Below are positions 43,662 to 52,247 of a stretch of 64,000 bases of DNA, in pieces. This DNA is from Microbacterium natoriense. Its GTDB lineage: Bacteria; Actinomycetota; Actinomycetes; Actinomycetales; Microbacteriaceae. Positions within the stretch are counted from its first letter, which is position 1, and every line of letters begins with the position of its first letter. The notes under the pieces were generated by a model. The model was not told where the DNA came from. It saw only the letters and a program-made list of their open reading frames with translations, and did no database searches. The stretch lies in the NCBI RefSeq assembly GCF_030816295.1, contig NZ_JAUSXV010000001.1:2914001-2978000 (forward strand). Direction: 5' to 3'. A program made the position numbers and the translations under genes.

Positions 43662-44644
43662 TTCGCGACCTCCTCCGGCACGTCGAACAGACGGTAGGCG
43701 ATGACCGCCCCAGCTGGAAGCACGTCGTCTTCGAGGACGTTGGTCCGCTCGAAGCCGACGATGCGGCCGGAGTCGGCCGAGAGCAGCACGACATCGCTCG
43801 CCGCGCCATCCGCCGACGTCACGCGCAGACCGGCGACGTCGCGGCCGAGCCGGTCGACGGTCGCACCGAGAGAAGTAGCGCCCTCCGTGTCGTCGAGGAT
43901 CGCGAGTATCTGCGACTCCTGCTCGTTGGTCAGCGTCCATTGCTCGAGCAGTGCCGAAGCCGCCATCAGCACGTCGTAGGAAGTCGGATCGGCAGGCATC
44001 CCGAACGCGACGAGGGCCGCCGCGATGTCCTCGCGCGCCGCTCCGGGGGGCGCGGCCACGGGGCTCGCGAACTCGCCGGGAGCCATCTTCAGGTCCATCG
44101 ATACGCGACCGCTGCTGGTGACTTCCGCCGACACGTTCGCCGACGCATCGGAAGGGTCATAGGGGGCGCCGTCGATGACCGTCACCCGACCGGACTGGTC
44201 GGCGTCCCACTGCAGCGTGACCAGCTGCGGAACCACCACTGAGGTGCCGTAGTCGGCGTCGATGTTGAACGACCACGTCGCCGAGCGCACGAACCTCACC
44301 GGCTCGACGGGTCCTGGCCCCCGGGCGAGAGCAGCCTGTGCATCTTCGATCGTCTCCGCGACCGTGCTCGCGCCCGAGAAATCGAGAGGCTGAGGAGAGC
44401 CGGCCACTGCGGCGCTCGTCGGCACGAGCACGTTGACGCCGATGACTGTGGCGGTGACAGCGGCTGCAAGGCCGGCGAGAACACCGATCACGCGGTTGCG
44501 CTTCCGGTGCGGGTGCGGGTCGGTGGCCATGATCCGCTCGAGCATCGCGAGGGCCTCAGCGTCCGGCTTCGCGTCGATCGGCGTGCGAGCCGATGCGGCC
44601 TCGACCAGCAGCCGATCCAGCTCCTCGTCAGTGATCTTCGGCAT
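43658..44644 (-). CDS. Single-pass membrane protein in a sigma-factor operon (CU044_5270-like)
   Basis: A 328-aa protein. The first ~45 residues are cytoplasmic (DEELDRLLVEAASARTPID), one membrane helix follows (VIGVLAGLAAAVTATVIGVNVL), and a large extracytoplasmic part is rich in beta strands. ATG 44644 overlaps the sigma gene end by 17 bases. Position and topology are those of an anti-sigma or signal-relay protein, but the classical zinc anti-sigma motif is absent. The family is one I recall from actinobacterial sigma loci; function unproven. Confidence 0.7.
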   Translation of the reverse strand: MPKITDEELDRLLVEAASARTPIDAKPDAEALAMLERIMATDPHPHRKRNRVIGVLAGLAAAVTATVIGVNVLVPTSAAVAGSPQPLDFSGASTVAETIEDAQAALARGPGPVEPVRFVRSATWSFNIDADYGTSVVVPQLVTLQWDADQSGRVTVIDGAPYDPSDASANVSAEVTSSGRVSMDLKMAPGEFASPVAAPPGAAREDIAAALVAFGMPADPTSYDVLMAASALLEQWTLTNEQESQILAILDDTEGATSLGATVDRLGRDVAGLRVTSADGAASDVVLLSADSGRIVGFERTNVLEDDVLPAGAVIAYRLFDVPEEVAK

Positions 44645-45161
44645 CAGTTGCCCCCTCCAGGCCCAGCCCCCGGCGCAGCTTCTCGTGTGCGCGACGATGA
44701 ATCCGATCCGCACAGGCACGGGAAACACCCATCGACCCGGCGATATCCCCCACCGCGAGTCCGTCCCAGTACGTGAGCATGATGATACGCCGTTCGCGCA
44801 CGCTGAGACCAGAGAGAGCTCTCAGGACTTCGGCGTGATCTGCGGATGCCCCGCTCTCCGCGTCCTCGTTCGAGAGGCCGGCATGCACGGCCGCGGTCAC
44901 CGCGCGGCGGTCGGCCACTCGATTCCATCGCCGGCGCAGAGACCGATCGGCGAACTTCAGCAACCAGGCGCGATCGAGCGGTCGGTGCGGTTTCAGTCGC
45001 GACCACGCGCTGAAGAAGACCTCTGAGACGATCTCGGTCACCTCGGCATCGTCGTCGACCACGCATTCGACGTGATGTCTGACGGCAGCCCAGTTCTCAT
45101 CGAACACACGGGAGAAGACCTCGTTGCGCAGCGAGTTCGGGTCTTCGCTGCTCGCCTTCAT
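44628..45161 (-). CDS. ECF-type RNA polymerase sigma factor
   Basis: A 177-aa protein with a region-2-like helix set (VSEVFFSAWSRL, RAWLLKFADRSLRRRWNR) and a region-4 helix-turn-helix (LSVRERRIIMLTYWDGLAVG, then SRACADRIHRRAHEKLRRGL). Its length is that of small ECF factors. It begins a coupled unit with the membrane protein and the secreted I36-like protein, which it may control. ATG 45161 is followed by an acidic N-terminus. Confidence 0.85.
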   Translation of the reverse strand: MKASSEDPNSLRNEVFSRVFDENWAAVRHHVECVVDDDAEVTEIVSEVFFSAWSRLKPHRPLDRAWLLKFADRSLRRRWNRVADRRAVTAAVHAGLSNEDAESGASADHAEVLRALSGLSVRERRIIMLTYWDGLAVGDIAGSMGVSRACADRIHRRAHEKLRRGLGLEGATDAEDH

Positions 45162-45209
45162 GAGGGCGGCAGCGGCGGCCTCGCCGCCTGGTGACGGAGC
45201 GCGCCCATG

Positions 45210-46106
45210 TCAGAATCCGAGTCGGCCGAGCTGCTTCGGATCGCGCTGCCACTCCTTGGCGACCTTGACGTGCAGTCCGAGGAACACACGGGTGCCGAGC
45301 AGTCCTTCGATCTCGCCGCGAGCCTTCGCCCCGACATCACGCAGGCGCGAGCCCTTGTGACCGATGATGATGGCCTTCTGGCTGTCGCGTTCGACCACGA
45401 TCGACGCGTGCACGTCGGTGAGATCGCTTCCCTCACGGGGAGCGATGTCGTCGACGACCACGGCGATCGAGTGCGGAAGCTCGTCGCGCACTCCGTCGAG
45501 GGCGGCCTCTCGGATGATCTCCGCGATGCGGTCCTCTTCTGTCTCGTCGGTCGTGATCCCCTCGGGGTAGAGAGCGGGGCCGGTCGGCATGAGCGCCAGC
45601 ACCTCGTCGGACAGCACCTCGAGCTGGTCACGCGTGAGCGCCGACAGCGGGATGACGGCGGCCCAGTCCTCGCGCAGCGAATCGACCTCCATCAGCCGTT
45701 CCGTGATCTCATCGCGGCTCGCGGCATCCGTCTTGGTCACGATCGCGATCTTCTTCGCCCGCGGATACCCGTCGAGCGATGCGGCGATGCGGCGATCGCC
45801 GGGGCCCACCTTCTCGGTCGCGGGCACGCAGAAGCCGATCACGTCGACATCGCCGAGAACCTGCTCGACGAGATCGTTCAGCCGCTCGCCGAGCAGCGTA
45901 CGAGGTTTGTGGATGCCGGGCGTGTCGACGATCACGAGCTGCCCCTCGGGCCGGTTCACGATGCCGCGGATCGCCCGCCTGGTCGTCTGCGGCTTGTCGC
46001 TGATGATCGCGATCTTCTCGCCGACCAGCGCGTTCGTCAGGGTGGACTTGCCCACGTTCGGGCGTCCGACGAAGGTCACGAAGCCGCTTCTGGCCTGCTC
46101 AGTCAT
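45210..46106 (-). CDS. era: GTPase Era, ribosome assembly factor
   Basis: A 298-aa protein with G1 GRPNVGKSTL, G3 DTPGIHKP and G4 TKTD motifs. A C-terminal KH domain contains IVVERDSQKAIIIGHKGSRL. It binds the 3' end of 16S rRNA during 30S maturation. ATG 46106 lies ten bases after AAGGAG; an in-frame ATG 18 bases upstream is less likely. It overlaps the CNNM gene stop and ends the conserved phoH-ybeY-CNNM-era run. Confidence 0.96.
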   Translation of the reverse strand: MTEQARSGFVTFVGRPNVGKSTLTNALVGEKIAIISDKPQTTRRAIRGIVNRPEGQLVIVDTPGIHKPRTLLGERLNDLVEQVLGDVDVIGFCVPATEKVGPGDRRIAASLDGYPRAKKIAIVTKTDAASRDEITERLMEVDSLREDWAAVIPLSALTRDQLEVLSDEVLALMPTGPALYPEGITTDETEEDRIAEIIREAALDGVRDELPHSIAVVVDDIAPREGSDLTDVHASIVVERDSQKAIIIGHKGSRLRDVGAKARGEIEGLLGTRVFLGLHVKVAKEWQRDPKQLGRLGF

Positions 46107-47382
46107 CGTCTGCTTCTCCTTCATCGGGCGCTCCGGGCGCCCTCTCCACGAACACGGTCGCGATTCCACGGCCGCGCCCTCTCGACGCCCCGCCCGTGAG
46201 CAGGAGGCCGTCGACGACCGCTGCGGCTCCCGGCTGCGGAACCTGTCCGAGCGTCTTACCCAGCAGCCCGCCGATCGAGTCGACGTCCTCGTCTTCGAGT
46301 TCGAGTCCGAACAGATCGCCGACATCCTCCAGCGGAAGGCGGGCGCTCACGCGGTACCTGCCCTCGCCGAGATCGACGACTTCCGCCGACACCTGATCGT
46401 ACTCGTCCGCGATCTCACCGACGAGCTCCTCGATCAGATCCTCCAGGGTGACGAGGCCCGAGATGCCGCCGTGCTCATCGATCACGAGGCACACGTGCAC
46501 GGCATCGCGCTTCATCTGCTGCAAGAGGGTCTCGGCGCGCATCGACTCGGGGACGAACGTGGCGGGGCGTGATATCGGCCGAATCGATGCGGCGCGCCAG
46601 GCGCTCTCGTCGCGGAAGGCGAACTGCACCAGATCCTTGAGATAGAGAACGCCCACGACATCGTCGGCCTCATCATCGACGACGGGCATCCGAGACACAC
46701 CCCGGTTCAGGAACAGCGCCATCGCTTCGCTCGTCGTCGCCGTGGCGTCGACCGCGACCATCTCGGTGCGCGGCACCATCACCGCGCGCACGAACTGATC
46801 CGTGAAATCGAAGACCGAATGGATGAGATCCCGATCGTCCTCTTCGATGAGGGCGTTCGACGCCGCCTCGTCGACCATGCTCAGCAGCTGCTCCTCGGAG
46901 CTGAAGGTGCTGCGTCCGGCGCCCGGCGTCACCCGGTTGCCGAGCACGACCAGACCCTGCGCAAGCGGGCCGAGGATGATCCGCACTCCGCGCACGACAG
47001 GTGCGCAAGCGCGCAGCATCCGATCCGCATGATGACGACCGAAGGTGCGCGGGCTGGCGCCGACGAGCACGAAGGTGATGCCGGTCATGAGGACGGCGGC
47101 GGCGAGCATCGCCCACCAGATGTTCTCGAAGAGGTTCGAGAATGCGACGGTGACCAGCACGGCGGCCGTCGTCTCTGACAGCACGCGGATGAAGGCGACC
47201 GCGTTCACGTGGGCTTCAGGATCGGCGGCGATGCGCGCCAGCTGATGCGCGTTGCGCCCCTCGGATCCCATCTCCTCCAGGTCGGCGCGCGACCTCACCC
47301 CGAACGCGGCGTCGATCGCCGCCATCAGACCGCCGAAGGCGACCAGCAGCACGGCGCCGATCAGGAGGAAGGCGACGGTCAT
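46099..47382 (-). CDS. CNNM/hemolysin-C family transporter-like protein with CBS pair
   Basis: A 427-aa protein with a DUF21 membrane domain (three to four helices in the first ~150 residues). A CBS pair follows (VMVPRTEMVAVDAT, VSRMPVVDD, VCLVIDEHGGISGLVTLEDL), then a CorC_HlyC domain starting AEVVDLGEGRYRV. Relatives transport Mg2+/Co2+. Its start overlaps the ybeY stop by four bases. Confidence 0.92.
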   Translation of the reverse strand: MTVAFLLIGAVLLVAFGGLMAAIDAAFGVRSRADLEEMGSEGRNAHQLARIAADPEAHVNAVAFIRVLSETTAAVLVTVAFSNLFENIWWAMLAAAVLMTGITFVLVGASPRTFGRHHADRMLRACAPVVRGVRIILGPLAQGLVVLGNRVTPGAGRSTFSSEEQLLSMVDEAASNALIEEDDRDLIHSVFDFTDQFVRAVMVPRTEMVAVDATATTSEAMALFLNRGVSRMPVVDDEADDVVGVLYLKDLVQFAFRDESAWRAASIRPISRPATFVPESMRAETLLQQMKRDAVHVCLVIDEHGGISGLVTLEDLIEELVGEIADEYDQVSAEVVDLGEGRYRVSARLPLEDVGDLFGLELEDEDVDSIGGLLGKTLGQVPQPGAAAVVDGLLLTGGASRGRGRGIATVFVERAPGAPDEGEADDD

Positions 47383-47837
47383 CGTCGGCGTTCAGCCGCA
47401 GCGAACCCCTGGATGAGCTCCTTCTGCAGACCGAACATCTCACGCTCCTCGTCGGGTTCGGCGTGATCGAAGCCGAGCAGGTGCAGAAGTCCGTGGGTCG
47501 TGAGCAGGATCAGCTCGTCCATCAGCGTGTGGCCCGCGGCCTGCGCCTGCGTCTCGGCGACCTGCGGGCACAGCACGATGTCGCCGAGCAGACCGGGGGC
47601 CGTCTGACGGTCCTCCGTACCCGGGCGCAGCTCGTCCATCGGGAAGCTCAGGACATCGGTCGGGCCCGGCTCGTCCATCCACTGCACGTGCAGGGCTTCC
47701 ATCGCGCCCTCGTCGACGAGCACGATCGCCACTTCGGCGTCGGGGCTGACGTGCAGCTGGGCGAGGTTGAAGTCGGTCAGCCGCTGCAGCACGGTCTCGT
47801 CGACATCGATCGCCGACTCGTTGTTGATCTCGATCAT
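47379..47837 (-). CDS. ybeY: Endoribonuclease YbeY
   Basis: A 152-aa protein with the zinc-binding H-x3-H-x5-H motif in THGLLHLLGFDHAEPDEE and the preceding PTDVLSFPMDE stretch. It takes part in 16S rRNA maturation and ribosome quality control. It overlaps phoH upstream by four bases and the CNNM gene downstream by four, so the run is tightly coupled. Confidence 0.95.
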   Translation of the reverse strand: MIEINNESAIDVDETVLQRLTDFNLAQLHVSPDAEVAIVLVDEGAMEALHVQWMDEPGPTDVLSFPMDELRPGTEDRQTAPGLLGDIVLCPQVAETQAQAAGHTLMDELILLTTHGLLHLLGFDHAEPDEEREMFGLQKELIQGFAAAERRR

Positions 47838-48907
47838 GAGAGTCCTCGTTTCGGCATCCGGTCTCTGGGGCCGGGGCGCTGTGCGCCCCGGCGATCGGCG
47901 CGGTTGGCGAACTCGGCCGCCTGCTCGCGCTCGAAGCGCTGCGCCGTGCGCTTCTCGTCGTACTCGCTGTACGCGTCGACGATGCGTCCGACGAGCGAGT
48001 GACGCACGACGTCCTCACTCGTCAGCCGGGAGAAGTGGATGTCGTCGATGTCGTTCAGCACGCGAGTCACCAGGCGGAGCCCGGAGGATCCCTGGGGCAG
48101 GTCGACCTGGGTGATGTCGCCGGTGACGACCATCTTCGTGCCGAAGCCCAGACGGGTGAGGAACATCTTCATCTGCTCGGGCGTGGTGTTCTGCGCCTCG
48201 TCGAGCACGACGAAGGAGTCGTTCAGCGTGCGCCCGCGCATGTAGGCGAGGGGGGCGACCTCGATCGTCCCCGTGGCCATCAGCCGCGGCACGATCTCGG
48301 GATCCATCATCTCGTTGAGCGCGTCGTACAGCGGCCGCAGGTAGGGATCGATCTTGTCGGTCAGCGTGCCGGGGAGGAATCCGAGTCTCTCGCCCGCCTC
48401 GACGGCGGGACGCGTGAGGATGATGCGCGTGACCTCTTTGCGTTGCAGCGCCTGCACGGCCTTCGCCATGGCGAGGTACGTCTTGCCGGTGCCGGCGGGG
48501 CCGATCCCGAATACGATCGTGTTCTCCTCGATCGCGTCGACGTACTCCTTCTGACCCGGGGTCTTCGGTCGGATCACCTTGCCCCGCGTGGACAGGATCG
48601 CCTCGCCGAGCACTTCGCTCGGCCGGGGGCCGCCGTCTCTACGCAGCATCTGCGCCGAGCTCGTGACATCGCTGGGCGCCAGGTCGTGCCCGTTCCTGGT
48701 CATGGTGAGCAGCTCGTCGACCAGTCGTCGGGCCGCGGCGACCGCTGCCGCCTCGCCCGTCAAGGTGATCTCGTTGCCACGCACGAGCACCTGCACGTCG
48801 GGATGCTCCTTCTCGAGCATCCGCAGCAGCCGATCCTGCGGACCGAGCAGCTGGACCATGGCCACGCCGTCGGCGTAGATCCGTTCAGTGGTGTCGTCAG
48901 AAGCCAA
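47834..48907 (-). CDS. phoH: PhoH-like ATPase
   Basis: A 357-aa protein. A KH-like N-terminal part (VLVRGNEITLTGEAAAV) precedes the RNA/DNA-helicase-like ATPase with Walker A GPAGTGKTYLAMA and Walker B FVVLDEAQNTT. The start is taken as TTG 48907, inside the end of the HIT gene (GTTGGCTTCTGA), because this gives the normal N-terminus of the family; an internal ATG is possible. Often co-transcribed with ybeY, as here. Confidence 0.92.
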   Translation of the reverse strand: MASDDTTERIYADGVAMVQLLGPQDRLLRMLEKEHPDVQVLVRGNEITLTGEAAAVAAARRLVDELLTMTRNGHDLAPSDVTSSAQMLRRDGGPRPSEVLGEAILSTRGKVIRPKTPGQKEYVDAIEENTIVFGIGPAGTGKTYLAMAKAVQALQRKEVTRIILTRPAVEAGERLGFLPGTLTDKIDPYLRPLYDALNEMMDPEIVPRLMATGTIEVAPLAYMRGRTLNDSFVVLDEAQNTTPEQMKMFLTRLGFGTKMVVTGDITQVDLPQGSSGLRLVTRVLNDIDDIHFSRLTSEDVVRHSLVGRIVDAYSEYDEKRTAQRFEREQAAEFANRADRRGAQRPGPRDRMPKRGLS

Positions 48908-49244
48908 CGAGCTTGTTCTCCTCGAAGTTGCCGAGCACATGGGCGTGCACGTGGAAGACGGACTGGGCGGCACTGGCGCCCTTGTTGAAGATCAGCCGGT
49001 ACTCGCCGTTGGCGTGCTCGTCGGCCAGTCGCTGGGCGACCGCCACCATCTCGGCGAGCAGATCGGGGTCACCGGCTGCGAGCTCGGTGACATCTCGATA
49101 GTCCTCTGTCTTCGGAATGATCAGGACGTGCAGCGGAGCCTGCGGGTTGATGTCGCGGATCGCGAAGATGCGCTCGGTCTCCAGCAGGATCTCGCCGGGG
49201 ATGTCGCCGGTGAGTATGCGCGTGAAGATCGAAGGCTCGCTCAT
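48897..49244 (-). CDS. HIT-family nucleotide-binding protein
   Basis: A 115-aa protein with the histidine triad FHVHAHVLG and the family opening IFTRILTGDIPGEILLE. HIT proteins hydrolyse nucleoside phosphoramidates and similar adducts. It overlaps the phoH start. The order rsmE, HIT, phoH is widespread in actinobacteria. Confidence 0.95.
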   Translation of the reverse strand: MSEPSIFTRILTGDIPGEILLETERIFAIRDINPQAPLHVLIIPKTEDYRDVTELAAGDPDLLAEMVAVAQRLADEHANGEYRLIFNKGASAAQSVFHVHAHVLGNFEENKLVGF

Positions 49245-49267
49245 GGTCCCAGTCTAGTGAGCGCAGC

Positions 49268-49996
49268 TCACCAGCGGCCGAGCAGCGCGGACAGCACGGC
49301 GATCGCCGCCGGGCCCGCAGTCGAGGTGCGCAGCACGGTGTCGCCGAGCAGCACACGCTCGGCACCGGCATCCGCGAGCCGATCGAGCTCCTCCGGGGCG
49401 ATGCCGCCCTCCGGGCCCACCACGAGCACCAGGTCGCGCCCGTCCGGTTCGAGTTCCGAGAGGCGGACGGATGCCGTCGGATCGAGCAGCAGCACTCGGT
49501 GCGTCTCGGTCCGCTCCATGAGCTGGGCGGTGGAGACGGGCGGAGTCACTTCCGGCACCCAGGCCCGATGCGCCTGCTTCGCGGCCTCGCGCACGATCGT
49601 CGCCCAGCGCTCGCGACCCTTCGCCGCCTTCGGCCCTTCCCATCGCGACACGCTGCGCGCCGCCTGCCAGGGCACGATCTCGTCGATGCCGAGCTCGCAC
49701 GCGGCCTGCACCGCCAGTTCGTCGCGATCGCCTTTCGCGAGGGCCTGCGCGAGCACGAGACGCGGCTCCGGCATCGCGTGCACGACACGCTGCGCGATGC
49801 GCACGTCCACGCGGGACGGTGCGACCTCCTCGGCGACACCCGTGAGCCAGACTCCTCGCCCGTCTCCCACGGTGACGGCTTCTCCGACCCGCAGACGCCT
49901 GACCACGGCGGCGTGCTTGGCCTCGGCGCCTGTCAGCGACACGATGTCGCCGGCATCGGAGTCGGTCGACGACTCGACCAGGAAGTGCAGCGTCAT
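49268..49996 (-). CDS. rsmE: 16S rRNA (uracil1498-N3)-methyltransferase
   Basis: A 242-aa SPOUT methyltransferase with an N-terminal PUA-like part (ADIV-type EAKHAAVVRRLRVGEAVTV). The trefoil-knot motif is LVVGPEGGIAPEELDRL, followed by VLLGDTVLRTSTAGPAAIAV. It methylates U1498 of 16S rRNA. It follows dnaJ with a two-base gap, in the usual order. Confidence 0.95.
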   Translation of the reverse strand: MTLHFLVESSTDSDAGDIVSLTGAEAKHAAVVRRLRVGEAVTVGDGRGVWLTGVAEEVAPSRVDVRIAQRVVHAMPEPRLVLAQALAKGDRDELAVQAACELGIDEIVPWQAARSVSRWEGPKAAKGRERWATIVREAAKQAHRAWVPEVTPPVSTAQLMERTETHRVLLLDPTASVRLSELEPDGRDLVLVVGPEGGIAPEELDRLADAGAERVLLGDTVLRTSTAGPAAIAVLSALLGRW

Positions 49997-49998
49997 CG

Positions 49999-51111
49999 TC
50001 AGTGCGAACGGAAGCGGTCGCGGAGCTTCGAGAACAGCCCCTGCTGGAACTGCGCCAGCTGAGGGGCGGGCGCCTTCGTCTTCTTCGCGAAGTCCTCGAT
50101 GAGCTTGCGCTGCGCAGCGTCGATCCTGGTCGGCGTGACGACCTGCACACCGACGCGGAGATCGCCGCGCTGCGTGCCGCGCAGGGGGGTGATGCCGCGG
50201 CCCTTGATCGTGAGCACGTCGCCGGATTGCACTCCGGAGCGGATCTCGAGGTCGACCTCGCCGTCGAGACCCTGAATCGTGGTCTCGGTGCCGAGGATCG
50301 CATCGGTCATCGACACCTCGAGCGTCGCCAGCAGATCGTCGCCGTCGCGGCTGAACGCGGGGTGGGGGTTCACGGTCACCTCGACGTAGAGGTCACCGTT
50401 GGGGCCGCCGGCCTTGCCGACCTCGCCGGAGCCCGGGAGCTGCAGCCGCAGCCCCGTCTCGACGCCGGCCGGGATGTCGAGCGACACCGTGCGGCGCGAA
50501 CGCACACGACCCTGCCCTGCACAGGTGCCGCAGGGGTACGGGATCGTCGTTCCGTAGCCCTCGCAGGAACCGCAGGGCTGGGAGGTGACGACGTTGCCCA
50601 GAAGACTCCGAACCTGCCGCTGGACGTGGCCCGAGCCGCCGCAGATGTCGCAGGTGACGGGCGAGGTGCCCTCCTGGCAGCACGATCCCTGACACGTCTC
50701 GCAGAGCACTGCCGTGTCGACCTCGATGTCGCGATGAGCGCCGAAGACGACGTCGTCGAGTTCGAGGGTCACGCGCACCAGCGCGTCCTGGCCGCGCTCG
50801 CGACGCGATCGCGGCCGGGCGCGTCCGCCGCCCTGTGATGCTCCGAAGAACGTCTCGAAGATGTCGCCGAATCCGCCGAACCCGCCGAAGTTCGCCGAGG
50901 CCCCATCACCGCCGCCCATGTCGTAGCGTCGGCGCGAGTCCTCGTCGCTCAGCACGTCATAGGCGTGCGTGACGAGCTTGAACTGCTCTGCCGCGTCATC
51001 GCCCGGGTTCACATCGGGGTGCAGCTGACGCGCGAGCCGCCGATAGGCCTTCTTGATCTCATCGAGGGAAGCGTCCCGGGACACCCCGAGAACCTCATAG
51101 TGGTCCGCCAC
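49999..51111 (-). CDS. dnaJ: Chaperone DnaJ (HrcA-linked copy)
   Basis: A 370-aa protein with the J-domain HPD in [10 protein letters not shown], a Gly/Phe region ([11 protein letters not shown]), and four C-x2-C-x-G-x-G zinc modules (CETCQGSC with one deviation, [24 protein letters not shown]). C-terminal substrate-binding domains follow. It stimulates DnaK ATPase. Placement directly after hrcA marks it as the DnaJ2-type copy of actinobacteria, likely under CIRCE control. Confidence 0.95.
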   Translation of the reverse strand: MADHYEVLGVSRDASLDEIKKAYRRLARQLHPDVNPGDDAAEQFKLVTHAYDVLSDEDSRRRYDMGGGDGASANFGGFGGFGDIFETFFGASQGGGRARPRSRRERGQDALVRVTLELDDVVFGAHRDIEVDTAVLCETCQGSCCQEGTSPVTCDICGGSGHVQRQVRSLLGNVVTSQPCGSCEGYGTTIPYPCGTCAGQGRVRSRRTVSLDIPAGVETGLRLQLPGSGEVGKAGGPNGDLYVEVTVNPHPAFSRDGDDLLATLEVSMTDAILGTETTIQGLDGEVDLEIRSGVQSGDVLTIKGRGITPLRGTQRGDLRVGVQVVTPTRIDAAQRKLIEDFAKKTKAPAPQLAQFQQGLFSKLRDRFRSH

Positions 51112-51147
51112 GATCGCCTTTCTGCGTGTGTCTTCGTGCGCGCCGCG

Positions 51148-52176
51148 TCAGCGGCCCGCCTCGTCTTCGTCGAGCATCCGCGACAGATAGCGGGCCACGG
51201 CCCGTGCCGCCGCGAGGTTGCTCGGATAGTCCATGCGCGTGGGCCCCATCACGCCGACCCGCGCCGTGCCGCCGGGGGCGGCGTAGTCGCTGGCCACGAT
51301 CGACGCCTCACCGAGTCCGAACGGCGCGTTCTCGGTGCCGATGCTGGCCGACAGCCCATGGGCATCGGCCTCCATCTCGCTCATCAGTCTCAGGAGCGTC
51401 ACCTGCTCCTCGATCGCCTCGAGGAGAGGATGGATGCTGCCGCGGAAGTCCTGCCCGCGGCGGGCGAGCGTCGCCGCTCCTGCCATCACCAGCCGCTCCT
51501 GACGGAACTCCCCCAGCTCATCGATCACGACGCTCGACAGTGTGCGCAGCACGGCGTCCTTCGTCATGTCGTCGTCGAGGAGCCCTTGCAGACGCTCGGC
51601 GGCCTCGCTCACCGCCCGCCCCGTGATCATGGCCGACAGACGCGCGCGCAGCACGGCCAGATCCGACTCGTCCACCATCTCCGGCAACGCCGTGACCCGC
51701 TGCGAGACCCCGCCGGCGTCGGTCACCAGAACGATCAGCATGCGGTTCGGAGCGAGCAGCACCAGTTCGAGGTGCGTGACGTGGGCCCGCGCGAAGGAGG
51801 GATACTGCGCGAGCGCCACCTGGCCGGTGAGCTGGGTGAGCACACGAACGGTGCGGGCCATCAGGTCGTCGAGATCGGCGGGGTCCGTGAGGAAGGACTC
51901 GATCGCGGTTCGCTGCGCCACCGTGAGCGGGCGCAGCTGTGCCAGGTGGTTGACGAAGACGCGGTAGCCCTTGTCCGTGGGCACACGCCCGGAGGACGTG
52001 TGCGGTGCGGTGATCAGCTCCTCGTCTTCGAGCAGCGCCATGTCGTTGCGGATCGTCGCCGCGGAGACTCCGAAGGAATATCGATCCACGATCGAACGGC
52101 TGCCGACGGGTTCGTGCGTCTCGACGTAGTCCTGCACGATCGCCCGGAGCACCTGAAGGCCTCGTTCACTGACCAT
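51148..52176 (-). CDS. hrcA: Heat-inducible transcriptional repressor HrcA
   Basis: A 342-aa repressor. The N-terminal winged helix includes YVETHEPVGSRSIVDRYSFG and AATIRNDMALLEDE, and the rest is the GAF-like domain. ATG 52176 gives the family's normal MVSERGLQVLRAIV start. It binds CIRCE, and a CIRCE element is present 15 bases upstream, so it is autoregulated together with dnaJ. Confidence 0.96.
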   Translation of the reverse strand: MVSERGLQVLRAIVQDYVETHEPVGSRSIVDRYSFGVSAATIRNDMALLEDEELITAPHTSSGRVPTDKGYRVFVNHLAQLRPLTVAQRTAIESFLTDPADLDDLMARTVRVLTQLTGQVALAQYPSFARAHVTHLELVLLAPNRMLIVLVTDAGGVSQRVTALPEMVDESDLAVLRARLSAMITGRAVSEAAERLQGLLDDDMTKDAVLRTLSSVVIDELGEFRQERLVMAGAATLARRGQDFRGSIHPLLEAIEEQVTLLRLMSEMEADAHGLSASIGTENAPFGLGEASIVASDYAAPGGTARVGVMGPTRMDYPSNLAAARAVARYLSRMLDEDEAGR

Positions 52177-52190
52177 CGCATCCCTCCCGT

Positions 52191-52217
52191 CTGGCACTCT
52201 GACACCTAGAGTGCCAA
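52191..52217. promoter_or_regulatory. CIRCE operator of hrcA-dnaJ
   Basis: Reading the minus strand: TTGGCACTC, nine bases, GAGTGCCAG. This matches the CIRCE consensus TTAGCACTC-N9-GAGTGCTAA with one change per arm. The inner eight bases of each arm are perfectly complementary. It lies between hrcA and the divergent carboxylesterase gene. Confidence 0.93.
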
Positions 52218-52247
52218 TCCTAACGCGTACACCTTAGGATGGCGCTC